Shown here: positions 47,919 to 60,280 of the stretch, one piece after another | Position numbering within the stretch: position 1 is the stretch's first letter | How the letters are laid out: each line of letters begins with the position of its first letter | Origin: Welwitschia mirabilis | Lineage: Eukaryota; Gnetophyta; Gnetopsida; Welwitschiales | Length of the DNA stretch: 64,000 nt | Assembly: GCA_051453625.1 (NCBI GenBank) | Contig: JBOZIK010000001.1 | Coordinates: forward strand, 139,175,464-139,239,463 | Reading direction: 5' to 3' | Program-made: the position numbers and the translations under genes | The notes under the pieces: model-generated | Seen by the model: only the letters and a program-made list of their open reading frames with translations | Told to the model about the DNA's origin: nothing | The model's database searches: none

Positions 47919-47984
47919 CTTCACATGCATCCATTCTTCCACTCTTTCAATCTTCACATACATCCATTGTTCCACTCTTTCATA
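47919..47984. repeat. Two-copy tandem repeat, 33-bp unit
   Basis: cttcacatgcatccattctt... at 47,919-47,951 is repeated with two changes at 47,952-47,984. It lies at the broken 3' end of the copia integrase. Confidence 0.8.
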
Positions 47985-48730
47985 GTTAGATTTAAATACA
48001 TGATAGGACTTAATTATCTTTGAATATCTAAAAAAAGATCTGCGATTAATTTGGAATCAAATTGATTAATATTTTTCACATCCTTTAGGACTTAGCATTT
48101 ACTTTCAAATATCTTTAAATTATACTCATTAGATCTCTTTTCTTTCTACAACTCATAAGGTGCATTAGTTATTTCTGGTCTAGTAAAGACTTTGTTAAAA
48201 AAATAGCATGTAGTATTAAATGTTTTAGTTTAAAACATCTTAGCTATATATTTCTGTTGTAGCATTATCTTAATCATTTCTTACAATATTCCATTCTTTA
48301 TTTTTATGATAATGTTTTGTTGAGGTATTCTGGAAGTTTAAAACTCATAGATTATTTTCTTATCTTAATACCATAACTTTAATTTTTCATTTTAAAATTC
48401 ATCACCATCATGACTTCTTATTTTCTTTAAATTATAACTAGTTTCATTTTTGAGTTTTTGCAATAATACATAAAGCTTGTCTAATGCCTCATTTTTATGT
48501 CTAAGGGAAAAAATCCAAATAAATCTAGAGTCATCATCTATAATCACCAATACATATTTATTTATTCTTAGAATTTCAATAGGTGTTGTCTTACTAAGTT
48601 TAAATGAAGCAAATCTAATGCTCTTTAGTATACCTCTTGAGCAATTTTGTAAATGTTTTCTAGGGTTACTTTCTAAACTAATAGGCCTAACAAATTTATC
48701 CTTCTATTTTGTTGATTTTTAACATGTTCT
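47985..48730 (-). pseudogene. Copia integrase (first copia copy)
   Basis: Minus-strand frames read LDLLHLNLVR, KYVLVIIDDDSRFIWIFSL, RHKNEALDKLYVLLQKLKNE, LKKIRSHDGDEF, the decayed P-Q-Q-N block, NTTCYFFNKVFTRPEITNAP, YEL, then LIADLFLDIQR. This is the Ty1/copia integrase core (D-D-x-S-R, R-S-D-x-G-x-E-F, N-T-A-C-Y-x-x-N-R-V). The D,D,E triad is partly kept (R-S-H-D-G-D-E-F where R-S-D-x-G is usual). RT is absent downstream; the element is cut at the tandem repeat. Confidence 0.9.
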
Positions 48731-50059
48731 TTACTAGATCATGTTTGAAAATGTTTTTATCTTTACCACTAGAAAGTATTGCATAACTATAAACATGATA
48801 ATTAGAGGAACTAATTCTAAAAATATTATGCTTTATCTTATTCATGTATAGCACATTGTAAATGGAATAAAATCATTTTATCTAATAGTTATAATTCCTT
48901 TCATCATAAACTTACCATTGTCTTAAAATATGAAGTCACCTTCATCACACTTCAGTATGTCAGTGAAACTAATTGTATTCATAGTCATATATTTTAAATA
49001 GCCATTGTCAAATACTAAGGAACATCATTGGTGGTAGATAAAGTAGTGTGAGTCTATAGGCTCTTATGTAATTTACACCTACTCCATTTAGTATCAAAAT
49101 TTATTTGATTTTTAATGAATTAAAAACTAGGTAAACTACAAAACTTTTAAATTATGTAAGTAAAATAAAGACTTAGTTTAGTGTGTTTAAACCTATTATA
49201 TAAATAANNNNNNNNNNAACATATGAAATATTTTCTACTCCTTTTATCAAATTCAGTGTTAGAAAAATATGCTTGGATGTCATTTGATTTTTATATCTTT
49301 ATGAAAGAAGCTTTATCATTTAAGAAGAATGGGAATTTTCTTGAAAAAATGGGAATAAAAAAGGATGAAAGGAAAATTTATTCCAAGTAACTCTTGTTTC
49401 TTAATTTTCTTCACTTAAATAACACATTCTACAAGATACAAATATCTTTAAAAAACTTTAAGATAATGTTATGAAATTCATAAATTATAAATAAAAGATA
49501 ATTAAATTTTCATTTCCTTGTTTTAGAAACTTCTTGTAGATATTTAAGATTCTTGTTGTAGCATGTATTATTGTGTATGATCTTCCATTTTTTCTTGATT
49601 TAACTTTTTAAAGATGGATTTTTTTCATCCCATATTTTAGCTACATCTTTTTGGGATTCCTATTATCCTTGAGAATCTTCTTTATTTTTCTATATAACTC
49701 ATGATTATGTGTTAGCTGAGGAGTTATCTTGTTCTTCCTTATTAACTTATTAGTTAACCACACTTTCCATCTCTTCCTTTTAATCACATTTGATGTTGAA
49801 GAATTAATCTTATTCATCATATTTTTAATACCCTTACCTATATGACCTAAAAAATTATTTAATTCAAGCTCATGAGGGTTTTAAATCAAATTAAAGTTAT
49901 TATCTAATTTGAACATAAGAAAAAGCATTAAAGAATTAGATGCCTTGAAAATAACCTCTTTTCATATTATCCTTCACCTTGATCAAATTCATCATTAATA
50001 TTCCTAGTGACCACATTATATTTCTTCTTTACATTATTTTTTCCCTTCTATTTTTAATT
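48731..50059 (-). other. Copia protease region, not resolved; 10-N gap inside
   Basis: It lies between zinc knuckle and integrase, where protease belongs. I could not place a DSG block. Gap at 49,208-49,217. Confidence 0.4.
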
Positions 50060-50640
50060 GTTTAGACATTGGTAGCCATGTGTCCAAATTCATTGTAAGA
50101 AAGGCACTACATTATCTTATCTTTTAATCTAACCTTAGGTCTAAAGGATGTTCCTTTTTATTTATTTTTGCTTCTTTACTTATCATATATAAATATTCTT
50201 GTAAATTTCCTAATAACTAAAGTGAACTTTTCACCAAAGTTAGAGTTAAAATTAGAATAAGATGAGCTAAGAATATCATCTTTAGATTTAAAATGGAGAA
50301 TTTGAAATTAAGTGAAGATATCACTAGCCATTTATTATTGATTGATATTATCAAAATTATTCGTATATTCATTGAAAAAGACTTTGCGATCATAGGCCTT
50401 AAGAAGGTACCTTAAGATCTTATCTATGATTTAATTTATTACAAGCATTTCTTTAAGATCTCATAGGTCATTTACTATTTTTGTTAGGTTGTTATTAAAT
50501 TCTATAAATATTTCATCCTCTCATATCCTTATTTGTTTAAATTTGTTAATAAGAATTTATGTATTTGTCTTTTAATATAATTTGTTTCATCATAGTTCAT
50601 AGTTTTGGTTCAAATAAAACTTATAATAAAACTAGATGAG
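50060..50640 (-). pseudogene. Copia gag with zinc-knuckle remnant (first copia copy)
   Basis: Frames give IEFNNNLTKIVNDL, DLKEMLVIN, IIDKILRYLLKAYDRKVFFN, NNFDNIN, MASDIFT and later CLSYNEFGHMATNV. This matches copia gag (F-N-x-I-V-N-D-L-x-x-L-G, K-I-L-R-S-L-P-x-x-Y) and a C-x2-C-x4-H-x4-C knuckle in which the second C is Y and the last C is V. The order gag-knuckle-integrase fits one minus-strand copia element. Confidence 0.85.
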
Positions 50641-52250
50641 GAACCAATTATCATTCTTTTTACAAGCATGATGGAAACAACTAAAACATAGAAAAACACA
50701 CACTTCTAAATAGTAAAGAGATTTAGTTTAAAAACTTAAAGTTGAGAATGACAAATAAGTAGAAGAGATTCAACAAACAAGAGTTTAGAAATGGAAATAC
50801 AATTATAATCTTGCATAAAATGAGTGATTTTAGTTTAAGATATATTGCAAGTTTAACCCTACATCATAAATGAGGATCATTGAAATCAAATATGAGGGGT
50901 AAATGAGATTGACCAAATAAAATTTTAACAAAAAAACAAATAAAATTCTATAAGGAAGATCTTACCAGTTTACATGGTTCCTGAATCTAGATATGTTCAA
51001 ACACAAATGATAGCTTTCTTTCACATATTTGGATATCATTAACTTCTAAAATATTGGTTTTGAGGCATCACCAATCTTACAACCAAATGAGATCCTCTTC
51101 TCAAGGTACCACTCTCTTTTCTTTAGGGATTACAACAAATATATATCCAATATTACTCTTAGGGACTTAATCAATTATAATAGCACATTAATATAAGGGT
51201 TGTCTTACACCTTAGAATTCCAAATTAAGGGATCCTAAAACATAAATATACAAAATCTTATCCACTAGAAGATAAGAGATTTAATAATTAGATAGCTCTA
51301 TAATAAAGTATTAAAGTAATAATAAAAGAATAAAAATTCTTTAAATGATGTCACAATCATAGTTTCTTAAGTTATTCTTGATGTAATCATCCACAAAGAT
51401 CCAATGTCAAAGTTATAGTCATGGAAGAACTAGAGATATACAATGTCTTTAATGATGAAACCCTTTTCATTAAGTCTAATAGCTTTAAGCTTATATAGTT
51501 TAAATCAATCATCTGAGCAATTCTTCTATCTCCGTTATTTATGTATTTTATGCTTGTGAAGTATTGTTGACCTTTATGCTAATGAGATAAATGTATAACA
51601 TATTTTAAATGAAACCAAATGGATACAAATATCTAGGTTTAGGCATTTCATGGATATCATATTTTGTATCTTTTCTAGTATAGATGTCTTCACTATGATA
51701 GATGTCTCTCATAAGTAGATGTCTTTAGCATAAAAGATGTCATTAGTCAAGTTGTCCAAATTTCAATGAACTTTAAACTACTGTGTCTTTGATCCTTAGG
51801 CATTAAGTATTCATAATTTAAAACTTGACTAGATCCCTAGAAAATAAATACTTCATCCTTCTTATCTTATTGGCATGAGTATCTTCTATTATCTCCATCA
51901 GTTTAGCATAGTCGTCTTCACATAAGGAGAAGTCTTTCATTAAACCATTTAGTATAGAGATCTTTACTAGTATTAGAAATATTTTATCTATTTAAGCTTT
52001 ATATTTAGTCTAAACATATTATTCATTTAGATGTCTTTGACATAGATGTCTTTAACCCTCTAAAAATCTTTTGTCAATTTTGTTCAGCTTTCATGAATTT
52101 TGACTAAATCTTTTATGATCTTTGTATTTTTATGTTCAATGGCTATCCTTATTTGCAATCTGAGTATTATGCTAATCTTAGAGATATCTCTAATATTGTA
52201 TGTATACATTAATTACATTATATTTAATAAGTGAAATCATCAAAGTTGGG
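50641..52250 (-). repeat. Copia leader and probable 5' LTR with AGATGTCT motifs
   Basis: The region upstream of copia gag contains clustered AGATGTCT words (51,690-51,760 and 52,028-52,060), also found at 54,710-55,010. LTR ends were not fixed because no second aligned copy was located. Confidence 0.4.
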
Positions 52251-52689
52251 ATTTTATCAATAATCTTCCTCTTTTTGATAATGTCCACAACTTGGCAAAT
52301 CTCATTAGTGTAAGTATTGATAATTTTATTTGAAATAATACAAAATCAAAAATTGAGTTACAGTTGTATTATATACTAGCACAAATATTACAATGTTTAA
52401 TTGGTACATGAGTGTATTAAAAATTGTAATAAGTAGTAACATGAAAAACACATTTGACAATCATACAAGACAATACAATAAATGTCAGTGCTAATACTAG
52501 ATCATTATAGGCATGATAAAATGTATAAAAAATACACCAACATAAATTTTCAAAAGTACAACATAGTAAAATAAGAATTGATAGATAGAAAAACACATCA
52601 AGCCATGTGTGCCAAAACTTATGAGTAACAATTAACCATGATGAGATTCATAAAAATTTCTAATTAAGAATTCAAATCCAAATCTTTTA

Positions 52690-54380
52690 AACTAACATAG
52701 AATGTTGAGGTTGATTTTTCATATCCTTCTCTTTTTGAGCAATACAAAAACATGTAATTACTAAGAGAAAAGTCATTAGCGTATTGAGATCCATCCCTAA
52801 TGTCGTCACTATCATCATCACTATACTGGGTAGTACAAGGCTAGATAGTATATGATTAGGATGATGTAGATGATGGTGGATGATATTTTTGTAACTACTA
52901 TTATGATGTCTTATCATAAACCTGAGAGGCCTAGCTCCTTATACAAACATATAGCTAAGGGGTGATGAAAGTGCTAAAGGACCTAGCAATAATAGTAATA
53001 GTAAAATTAAGTATAGATAATAAAGTAAGGTTAAGTGATAATACATGAAAAAAAAGTGATAGTGGTGGTAGTAGTTAAGGTATGCGAGTTGGTGATGGTA
53101 TACGTGGTAATGGAGGTAGTTGTGTAGGATGTGCAATGGAAAGCTTACAATTAGGCCTATAAAAGATAAGGGGCTCATTATCTAATTCATGTAAATCCAC
53201 CTAATGCTCCTCCTAAACCTATGGTAGAGGTTGACTCTCTCTTGGTTGTGTGTCACCTCCTCCTTTGTCTCTGAAGTAACTAACTCACAAGAGTCCTTTA
53301 ATCTACTAGAATTATAAGCTATGACATGGGGTGCTAGAGAGTTTTTCTAAATTTAACTCCTCCTTTAAATTAGATAGTATAGAAGTCCCCATATCTCTGC
53401 AGCTACCAGTGGATGATTTCCCCTCACTAGTTGTAAAGTTATGCTTCTTCAACCTTAACAAGTTTCTACCAATCTTTTTGATCATCTTAGCTATTACATG
53501 GAGAATATTCTTTACTAATGAGGAGCTATGAAAATGTATTATATTTGGATTTGCAAAATTATGTTTTTAGAATCCTTTTACTTATGCCTTTTCCTACTTT
53601 AAACTAGTATGCACCACTTTTTACTAAACTCTGAAAGTTACTTCTTTAGTCAAATGAGATTAACCTAAGGAACCATTATATTGGCACAACTAATAATGAG
53701 CTTGATCAAATAAGGATGGCCTAAAGTTTGACCTTTGTAAAATAGAGTAATAATATTCATGCAAAATTCAAATCTAAAATCAATTTTAACCCCTATAAGT
53801 AAATAATACACAATAAATGTCTTCATGAAATTGCAGTAACTATAGTTGCCTTCTCATACTAGAATGTTATAAAATGATACTAGGCTTAATATAGAGGCAT
53901 CTATTATCATGTTATTTCATACAACATTCTCATAAAATCCTATTTTTTCATTTCCAAATATAATAGTATTTAAACTACATCATCATACTTTAACTAATGG
54001 ACATATGAAGATATCTTTAAAAGAGTACTTGTATAATTAAGGAATATCCAAATCACCCATACCAAGTAGACTAATCTATGGGTAATAAAGGGAGAGGTAC
54101 CTCTAGTTATGTTTGAAAGATACTACTAGAATCCTTGATCTCAAGAATTTTAGTATAAAAATTTCTTATAAGAGGATGAAATAATTTATTTGGATTGCAT
54201 GATCATGTCCCAACCAAGATGAGAAAAATATGCTAATAGATAATCCTTCCTATTCTTCTAAAATCCATGAATTATATATATAATGATGGAATTTCTAAGG
54301 CATGTCTTAAAACGTTTCTTAATTAATTTATGGTAAAATTAGGATTCATACTAAGATATATATGTTTTATGTATAGGTTC
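52690..54380 (-). pseudogene. Accessory plant transposon-protein-like ORF between the two copia copies
   Basis: Minus-strand frames read LAYFSHLGWDMIMQS, then after a one-base shift HPLIRNFYTKILEIKDSSSI (R-x-F-Y core), LEVPLPLLPID. The C-terminal part at 53,350-53,560 reads KNILHVIAKMIKKIGRNLLR, LKKHNFTTSEGKSSTG, LSNLKEELNLEKLSSTP, probably helical. A proline-rich tail near 53,090 reads PPLPRIPSPTRIP. It resembles the other two accessory ORFs in architecture. Which element owns it is unclear. Overlapping open frames 52,687-52,917 and 52,939-53,178 are in other frames and not real genes. Confidence 0.5.
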
Positions 54381-54649
54381 CTTTTTCTTAAGTATTCTAG
54401 TCGGCTTTCTCCTCATCATATTTATAAAATATGAAAGGTAAAAAATAAAACTTAGAATAAGTTTTAACAAAAATGATAAAAATATTCACTTATAATAAAA
54501 TGCAATTATGTTTACTCACTATGAAGAATTCTTTTAAATAAATACATTTAGCTAGTAAGCTAAGAGAGATAGTGTTCTTATACATATTGAGAGGAACACC
54601 TACTGAGTGAAGGAGTGAAAATAGGATTTGTCATCTCTTTCTTAATTAA

Positions 54650-55020
54650 TAAGAACTTGAAGCACTAGTTTTTGGTACTTTTTTTAACTATATAAATACA
54701 TAGTATCAAAGATGTCTACTTGTTGAAAGATGTCTAAAATGATAAAACTAGATGTCTACAACTTCCAAAGACATCTACAATAAAACATTTAAACCATTAC
54801 CTATAGGTAGAAAAGACATGTATGACCTTAAAGACATCTATTTTTAAAACATTACATGTATATATTTGAAATACATATTTTTTCCTTTTCTAAAAATTAA
54901 TAAACAAATACTTCTACATCACTTACATACATATTTCCAATAGATGTCTGCAATACTAAAGATGTCTTTAACACAGATGTTTTTAACTTCAAAGATGTCT
55001 ACCTTGTAATTTTAAAAAAC
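54650..55020. repeat. AGATGTCT-rich region, probable part of a copia LTR
   Basis: Eight or so AGATGTCT or reverse (AGACATCT) words occur within 370 bp, downstream of the second copia RNase H, where a 3' LTR belongs. Confidence 0.45.
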
Positions 55021-55209
55021 AATAGCTTTTATATTAATAACATCATTATTAGATAATATTAATTAAAAATAACATAAGAAGGAGAAGAAACCTGCTAATG
55101 ATTATTAACTAATAAAAATTCAAAGATCTACATCTAATATCTTAATGCCTAAAAAGAATTATAAGTATGATGCTAAGTTGAAACTTAAGAGAGGTTACTT
55201 ATAGACTTA

Positions 55210-56340
55210 CCTAATTGGGTAAGGCCTAATTCACAATTTTTATAATATCTTAATGAGTCTTTCTTTGATTAATGATTTTATAAATACATTTATGAGTTGA
55301 TCATTCATTTGGACATATTCCAAAGTGATGTTTTCATTTTACACATGCTCTCTTTAAGGAGTGGTATCTAACTTTAATGTGCTTCATCTTGGAAATGATA
55401 AATAGGATTCTTAGAGATATTGATATCACTATTATTATCATAGTAGATTAAAATATCCTCCATTTCAAGTCCAAAATCTTTTAGCATTTTCTTCATCCAA
55501 AGCACTTGAGCATAATAATTTATAGTAGTAATGTACTTAGCTTTAGTGGTTGAGAGGGTTCTTGTGTTTTAATTGTCACTAATCCATGATATCAAGCATT
55601 ATCCTAATATGTAGCAACATTTACTAGTGCTTATTCTATAATCCCTATAACTTTCCAATTCTACATCACAATATCCAACTGGATTAAGACATGAGTCCCT
55701 TGAATACTAAAGGCTCCAATTAGTAGTACCTTTTAAATAATGAATTATTATTTTAATGATAGTAAGGTGTGATTTTCTAGAATTACTCTAATAATATGTA
55801 CACATCCCTATGCTTAATATAATATCTAATCTACTAGTTATGAGATAAATTAAACTAGTAATTATACATTTGTATATCTTTTACTCAATTTTCTTATCAT
55901 GTTTATCTCTATCTAGTTTTATGCTTTAATTCATTAAAGTGTCTTTCATCTTACAATCACATAAACCATATTTGACTAATAGATTTTTTATATATTTAGT
56001 TTAGGAAACAAATGTATCTTATTTGTGTTATAAATCTTGTAATCTCAAGAGGTTTTTCAAATCTTTAATAAGGCTCATTTCAAAATAATCTTGTTTAATC
56101 TTTGCAAAGTTCTTATATAATAATTCATTAGTATCACCAAGAATAATATCATCTACATATAAAGTCTTTTATAATAGGTTCTAAGGGCTTTCTTAAGCCC
56201 ATATAGATCCTTTTTCAACCTATAAACATAGGCTAACTTATGTAAATTAGTAAAACCTTCAAGGTTTTTTAACATATACCTCTTGACATCCATCTGGTAG
56301 AGCTTGAATCCTTTGATACATGCAAGGCTAAAAGCATTAT
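55210..56340 (-). pseudogene. Copia reverse transcriptase and RNase H (second copia copy)
   Basis: From 56,340: KLYQMDVK, then YMLKNLEGFTNLHKLAYVYR, LKKDLYGLKKALRTYY and, after a frameshift, LYVDDIILGDTNELLYKNF near 56,150, with the Y-V-D-D catalytic box intact. RNase H at 55,590-55,270 reads LSTTKAKYITTINYYAQVLW, MKKMLKDFGLEMEDILIYYD, NISKNPIYHF and MNDQLINVFIKSLIKERLI. This is the typical Ty1/copia end (S-T-x-E-A-E-Y, D-N-x-S-A-I, N-P-x-x-H-S-R-x-K-H-I). Several residues before E-V-Y-V-x-x-P-P-G-F are missing. Confidence 0.92.
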
Positions 56341-56349
56341 AATTGATTC

Positions 56350-56640
56350 CATATGTGATACTAGTGTAAAGGATTCCTTAATACAAATTCATTCTTATTG
56401 GTTGTATTATTTTGCTACTAATATTACTTTGTTTTTTATTACATTACCATCTGTGTTGTCATCATAGTAACCACACCTTTGTCTTGCTCAACTAAAAAAA
56501 TGAAACTTAATTTTCCATAAGTCATATGTTTAGAGCATTCACTGTTGTCATACCAGACATGTCTCTTCATGACATATAATTCAATCTAAGATAACAGTAC
56601 TAGCCTTGATTTTGGAACCCATACCTTCTTTAGTTTTGCC
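56350..56640 (-). pseudogene. Copia protease (second copia copy)
   Basis: Minus strand: VWYDNSECSKHMTYGKLSFF, then TDGNVIKNKVILVAK and SFTLVSHMESIIMLLALHVS. This matches the copia protease (W-x-L-D-S-G-C-S-x-H-M-T-G-x-x-x-x-F). The catalytic D-S-G reads D-N-S-E, so it is inactive. Confidence 0.85.
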
Positions 56641-57689
56641 TATAAAAAAATGTCATACCATTCTTCTTGGGCTTTTGGCACTATTAGCATAGTATCTACT
56701 GCTAAACTTGAATGGATAGTTAAATTAATGATGGCCATGTTTGTAATAGCAGTAATGGGTAATATTATTTATGTAACCTACATGATCATACCTTAGATTT
56801 TAGTTTCATTTTCCAAATAATAACATTGAAGTACTTGTGAAGGCTTCATTATTTACTAAACCACTTTTATCATTTGCATTCCTACATTATCCAAGAATTA
56901 TTTTTAAGGTCTACTTCCCTCAAATAAATTTTTCATTAATCTTTTTAACATTAAAAAGGTCTTATCTAAAATTCTTCAACTCATATGTTAATTTGCTAAT
57001 CTTGGATTTAAGGGTTAAGTTTTTAGTCGATAACCTAATATAAGAGTCATTTGTTTGTTCATATGATAATTCATGATTATGAAATAACTTTTTATCTTTA
57101 AAAAAATATTTTACAACTTGATAAATTCTTTAGAAGTTAATTCATACCTTTCTTAAAGTCCCATATCTAGTTCATCTTTACTTTTAAATTCTTATTTAAT
57201 TTCTTCCTCTTCATTATTACTATGGATATGGATGATGGCCATGTATGATGGACAAGCTTTTTCATCTAATAAAATGTCTACTTCTATGGCATTTTCATCT
57301 TCATCCCAATGTATGAATAATGATTTCTTCCTCTTAGTTTATTTATTTTATATTTTTTCTTATAATCAATAAGAGCAAGGATATTATGAGGCTATATGTC
57401 CTCATCCTCCATAAAATTAAACTTTTATTTTGAATATATCATTCTGAAAAGAAAAAAAAGGAATTAAAATAATACTTACCTTTGAAAGGATCTTTGGCTT
57501 AAAATCCTGATAGTTTTTTATAATATTTCTTCTTATGATTTCTTCATGAAAGAAGCCTTTTTACATGTCTTGTAATTAATTCAAGCTTCTTATTAGCATC
57601 TTCTTCTAAATCATCTATATCTAATAATTCTTATGTTTTTTTTTGGATGTTTTCCTTGAGCTCTTAATTATCTTAAGTGCAATAGGCTT
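56641..57689 (-). other. Decayed copia gag-protease spacer
   Basis: Expected place of the zinc knuckle and linker. Only scattered K-rich pieces (for example KPKKNGMTFF just above the protease) are readable. Confidence 0.4.
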
Positions 57690-58214
57690 TTATTTCATGA
57701 CAATATGTTGGATTAGGTTCATCTTATAGGTTATTAAGGATCTTTTCAATTATTCAATTTTTATGGTGTTGAAATTTCTTAATTCTTTCATTGTTATTGT
57801 TTATGCCTATATTCTAGAGTTAAGGACTTAAGGACATTTTGAATCACTTTGACTTCTAGAAGATAATCATCAATTTCATGAATGACATTCACAATATTGT
57901 TAACCCTTATAAAGTATTCATGCACTCTTTCTCCATTGTTCATCTTTAAGTTTTAAACTAATTTATTCAAATTAAGAGATTTAATTACTTGACAATTTAG
58001 GTTCCTTTATATGTTTTCTATAAGAAATTTTATATCTCTTTTATAGTTTTACATTTGCTATTTGATTAAAATTTTCCATTGTGAGGGTTAAATAGAGAGC
58101 ATTTTTCACCTTTAAATCATACATGAAAGCTATATTATCTTTATTTTTCTAGTCTCTTTTAGGTTTTATTTGAGTAAGTGCATTTCTTATAGCATCTACC
58201 ATTATTTGTGTAGG
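57690..58214 (-). pseudogene. Copia gag (second copia copy), N-terminus cut by the Athila LTR
   Basis: From 58,203 the minus strand gives MVDAIRNALTQIKPK, FMYDLKVKNALYLTLTMENF, NLKLKDE-like pieces, VHEYFIRVNNIVNVIHEIDD and KVIQNVLKSL. It matches copia gag (A-L-x-x-L-x-x-x-V, F-x-R-x-x-x-I-V-N, I-L-R-S-L). The frame ends at 58,214 where the Athila-family LTR begins. Confidence 0.75.
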
Positions 58215-58617
58215 TGTTGTAATGCCAATTTATATGTATTTCATAGGGTATTTTTAGGAGTTTTACAAGACATTAGATAGGTTTAAGTGAAGCTTTGATA
58301 ATAATGGAGAGTAATGTAATACTCACAAAAATATACAATCTTCTTGAAATCTAACAACATTTTAGGCAAAATACAATATTTCTAGTCTAAATAAGAAATC
58401 CTATGATCAAAGAGATCAATCTATTAAAAGAAATAATTTTAAGAGTCCATCATTGACCTAATTGTTTAGATGATAATATGGACGACAGAGGTAAGTAAGC
58501 TAATTAAGATGATGACTAGACCAAAATAGAAGCTAATGTGGACCTTATTTAATGAGGCATCTATATTGTCTAGATAACTAGGAGGATGATTGCTAAAAAT
58601 AACTAATCACTCTAAAG

Positions 58618-58625
58618 CCTAGATG
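58618..58625. other. Possible 8-bp target duplication of the TIR element (left copy)
   Basis: CCTAGATG on the left and CCTATATA at 62,539-62,546 agree at six of eight positions. Confidence 0.35.
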
Positions 58626-60106
58626 CTTTTAAGGTGTTTTCATTGAAACGCCTTAGAAGACCTTTTAGGGCATTTTTATAAGAAATTCCTCAAAAGGATG
58701 TAAAGCATTTTATCAAATAAACATCTTAAAAGCCTTTTGAGGAATTTTATCAAATAAATTCCTTAAAATCCTTTCTCATGGTATTTAAAAAAAAAAAAAA
58801 ACAAATATAAGAAGTCAAAATCTAGTTTCAAACCTACTCACATTCCAAAATAACAAAACAAGATAATTTGGAAAAGAAATTCTTTTATACATCATTCATC
58901 ATCCTTATGAAACTACTTTAAAAATTTGTAAGTCTAAATGGATAACACATTCTTATTATGAAAAAGAAGCTTTATGAAACAAATCAAGCCCTTGTACAAA
59001 TACTTTACTCCTAATCCATCCGCATGTCATTATGGGAATGCTCTAATATTAATTCATAGTTTATAGTAAACATTACACTAGATAAAAGCAAACCTAGATG
59101 GTGCCATGAAGTGAACAAGCTCCACCAATGGAAACAAATGAAAAGAGGGTACTAGAAAAAACACATCCTCTTACAAGAAGAGGGCCCAATGTTAGTAAGA
59201 AAAGTTCTTGAAGCTTAGCATGACAAAGCTATGTTAAATAATAGTACTGAGCTTGAGTTAAAAATAAGGTTATCATTCCAATCATAGGAAGTTCTTTGAC
59301 ATAAGAATAGATTAATAGAAAAATACATTATATCAAAGAAGTGGTAAAGGATATTAGGAAGAATACCTATCCCACAACATCACTAAAAGACAAAGGCTTC
59401 TTTAGAGAATAATTACCTATAACTGTACTCATTATGCATAGATCAGTTACTGAGGATTTCACTCTAATGGTTAGGAAAACCCTCTGTTTACCGAAGGATT
59501 CCTCAAGAATAAGTCTTTAAACGTCACAATTATCCCATAAGATGCTTGAAATAAAATGAAGATGACTCAGTTCACCAACAAGAACAAAATCATGCTTCTT
59601 GACATTTTAAAATATTGTATGAATTTCAATCCCACATAAATCAAAAAAATAAATTCCAACATGATGGGTCTACTAGTATCCCTCAACCTAGCCAAGAGGA
59701 ATGATGCATCTAAATACTAAGGCATCATAGGAATTAGAGCTTAAGTAATTTGTTTAAAAATGCCATAATTTGCTTGAAAACTCCATCATTTTAGTTTAAA
59801 GACTGGTTGTTCTATATCTGTAAAGGTTAGACACCATGAAGATAACACAATAATAGGAAGATAATTACCACTACTTAAATATATCAAATTCCTATAAATA
59901 TTTAACCTAATACAGAGAGAGGATACAATGAAGATAATGTTCAATCATTCAAAAGTACATGTGTCTAATGAATCCATGGAATAGCTCAATTTCATATAGG
60001 TGAAATAGAGTAAGGATGACGATCACCCTTATCTAAATCTATAAAATTTATGAAAGGTTCAAACTATATGAAAAGGTTAAAATATTAATTACAATTATTA
60101 ATAACT

Positions 60107-60109
<3 letters not shown>

Positions 60110-60138
<29 letters not shown>
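60110..60138. repeat. (AT)n microsatellite
   Basis: About fourteen AT units just downstream of the last transporter exon. Confidence 0.9.
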
Positions 60139-60141
<3 letters not shown>

Positions 60142-60280
60142 ATCCCATTCTGTATAAACAACTTAAGGGTGAAATAAAGAAAATTGATACCTGCTTGAGA
60201 TGAAAAGCATCTTAATGGATAAGGAAAGGAAAAACCACATCTAGAATCCAGAATTATAGTAAAATGAAGTTTTAACTTAC

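Noticed and set aside
48477-48722. 81-codon plus-strand frame
   Set aside because: It lies antisense to the clear copia integrase blocks on the minus strand.
52687-53178. Two histidine- and tyrosine-rich minus frames
   Set aside because: They are in different frames from the accessory ORF that has coherent helical and proline-rich segments, and look like readings of ATC/CTA-rich sequence.
60110-60138. Possible TATA promoter in the AT run
   Set aside because: It is a plain AT microsatellite downstream of pseudogene exons; no gene start follows.
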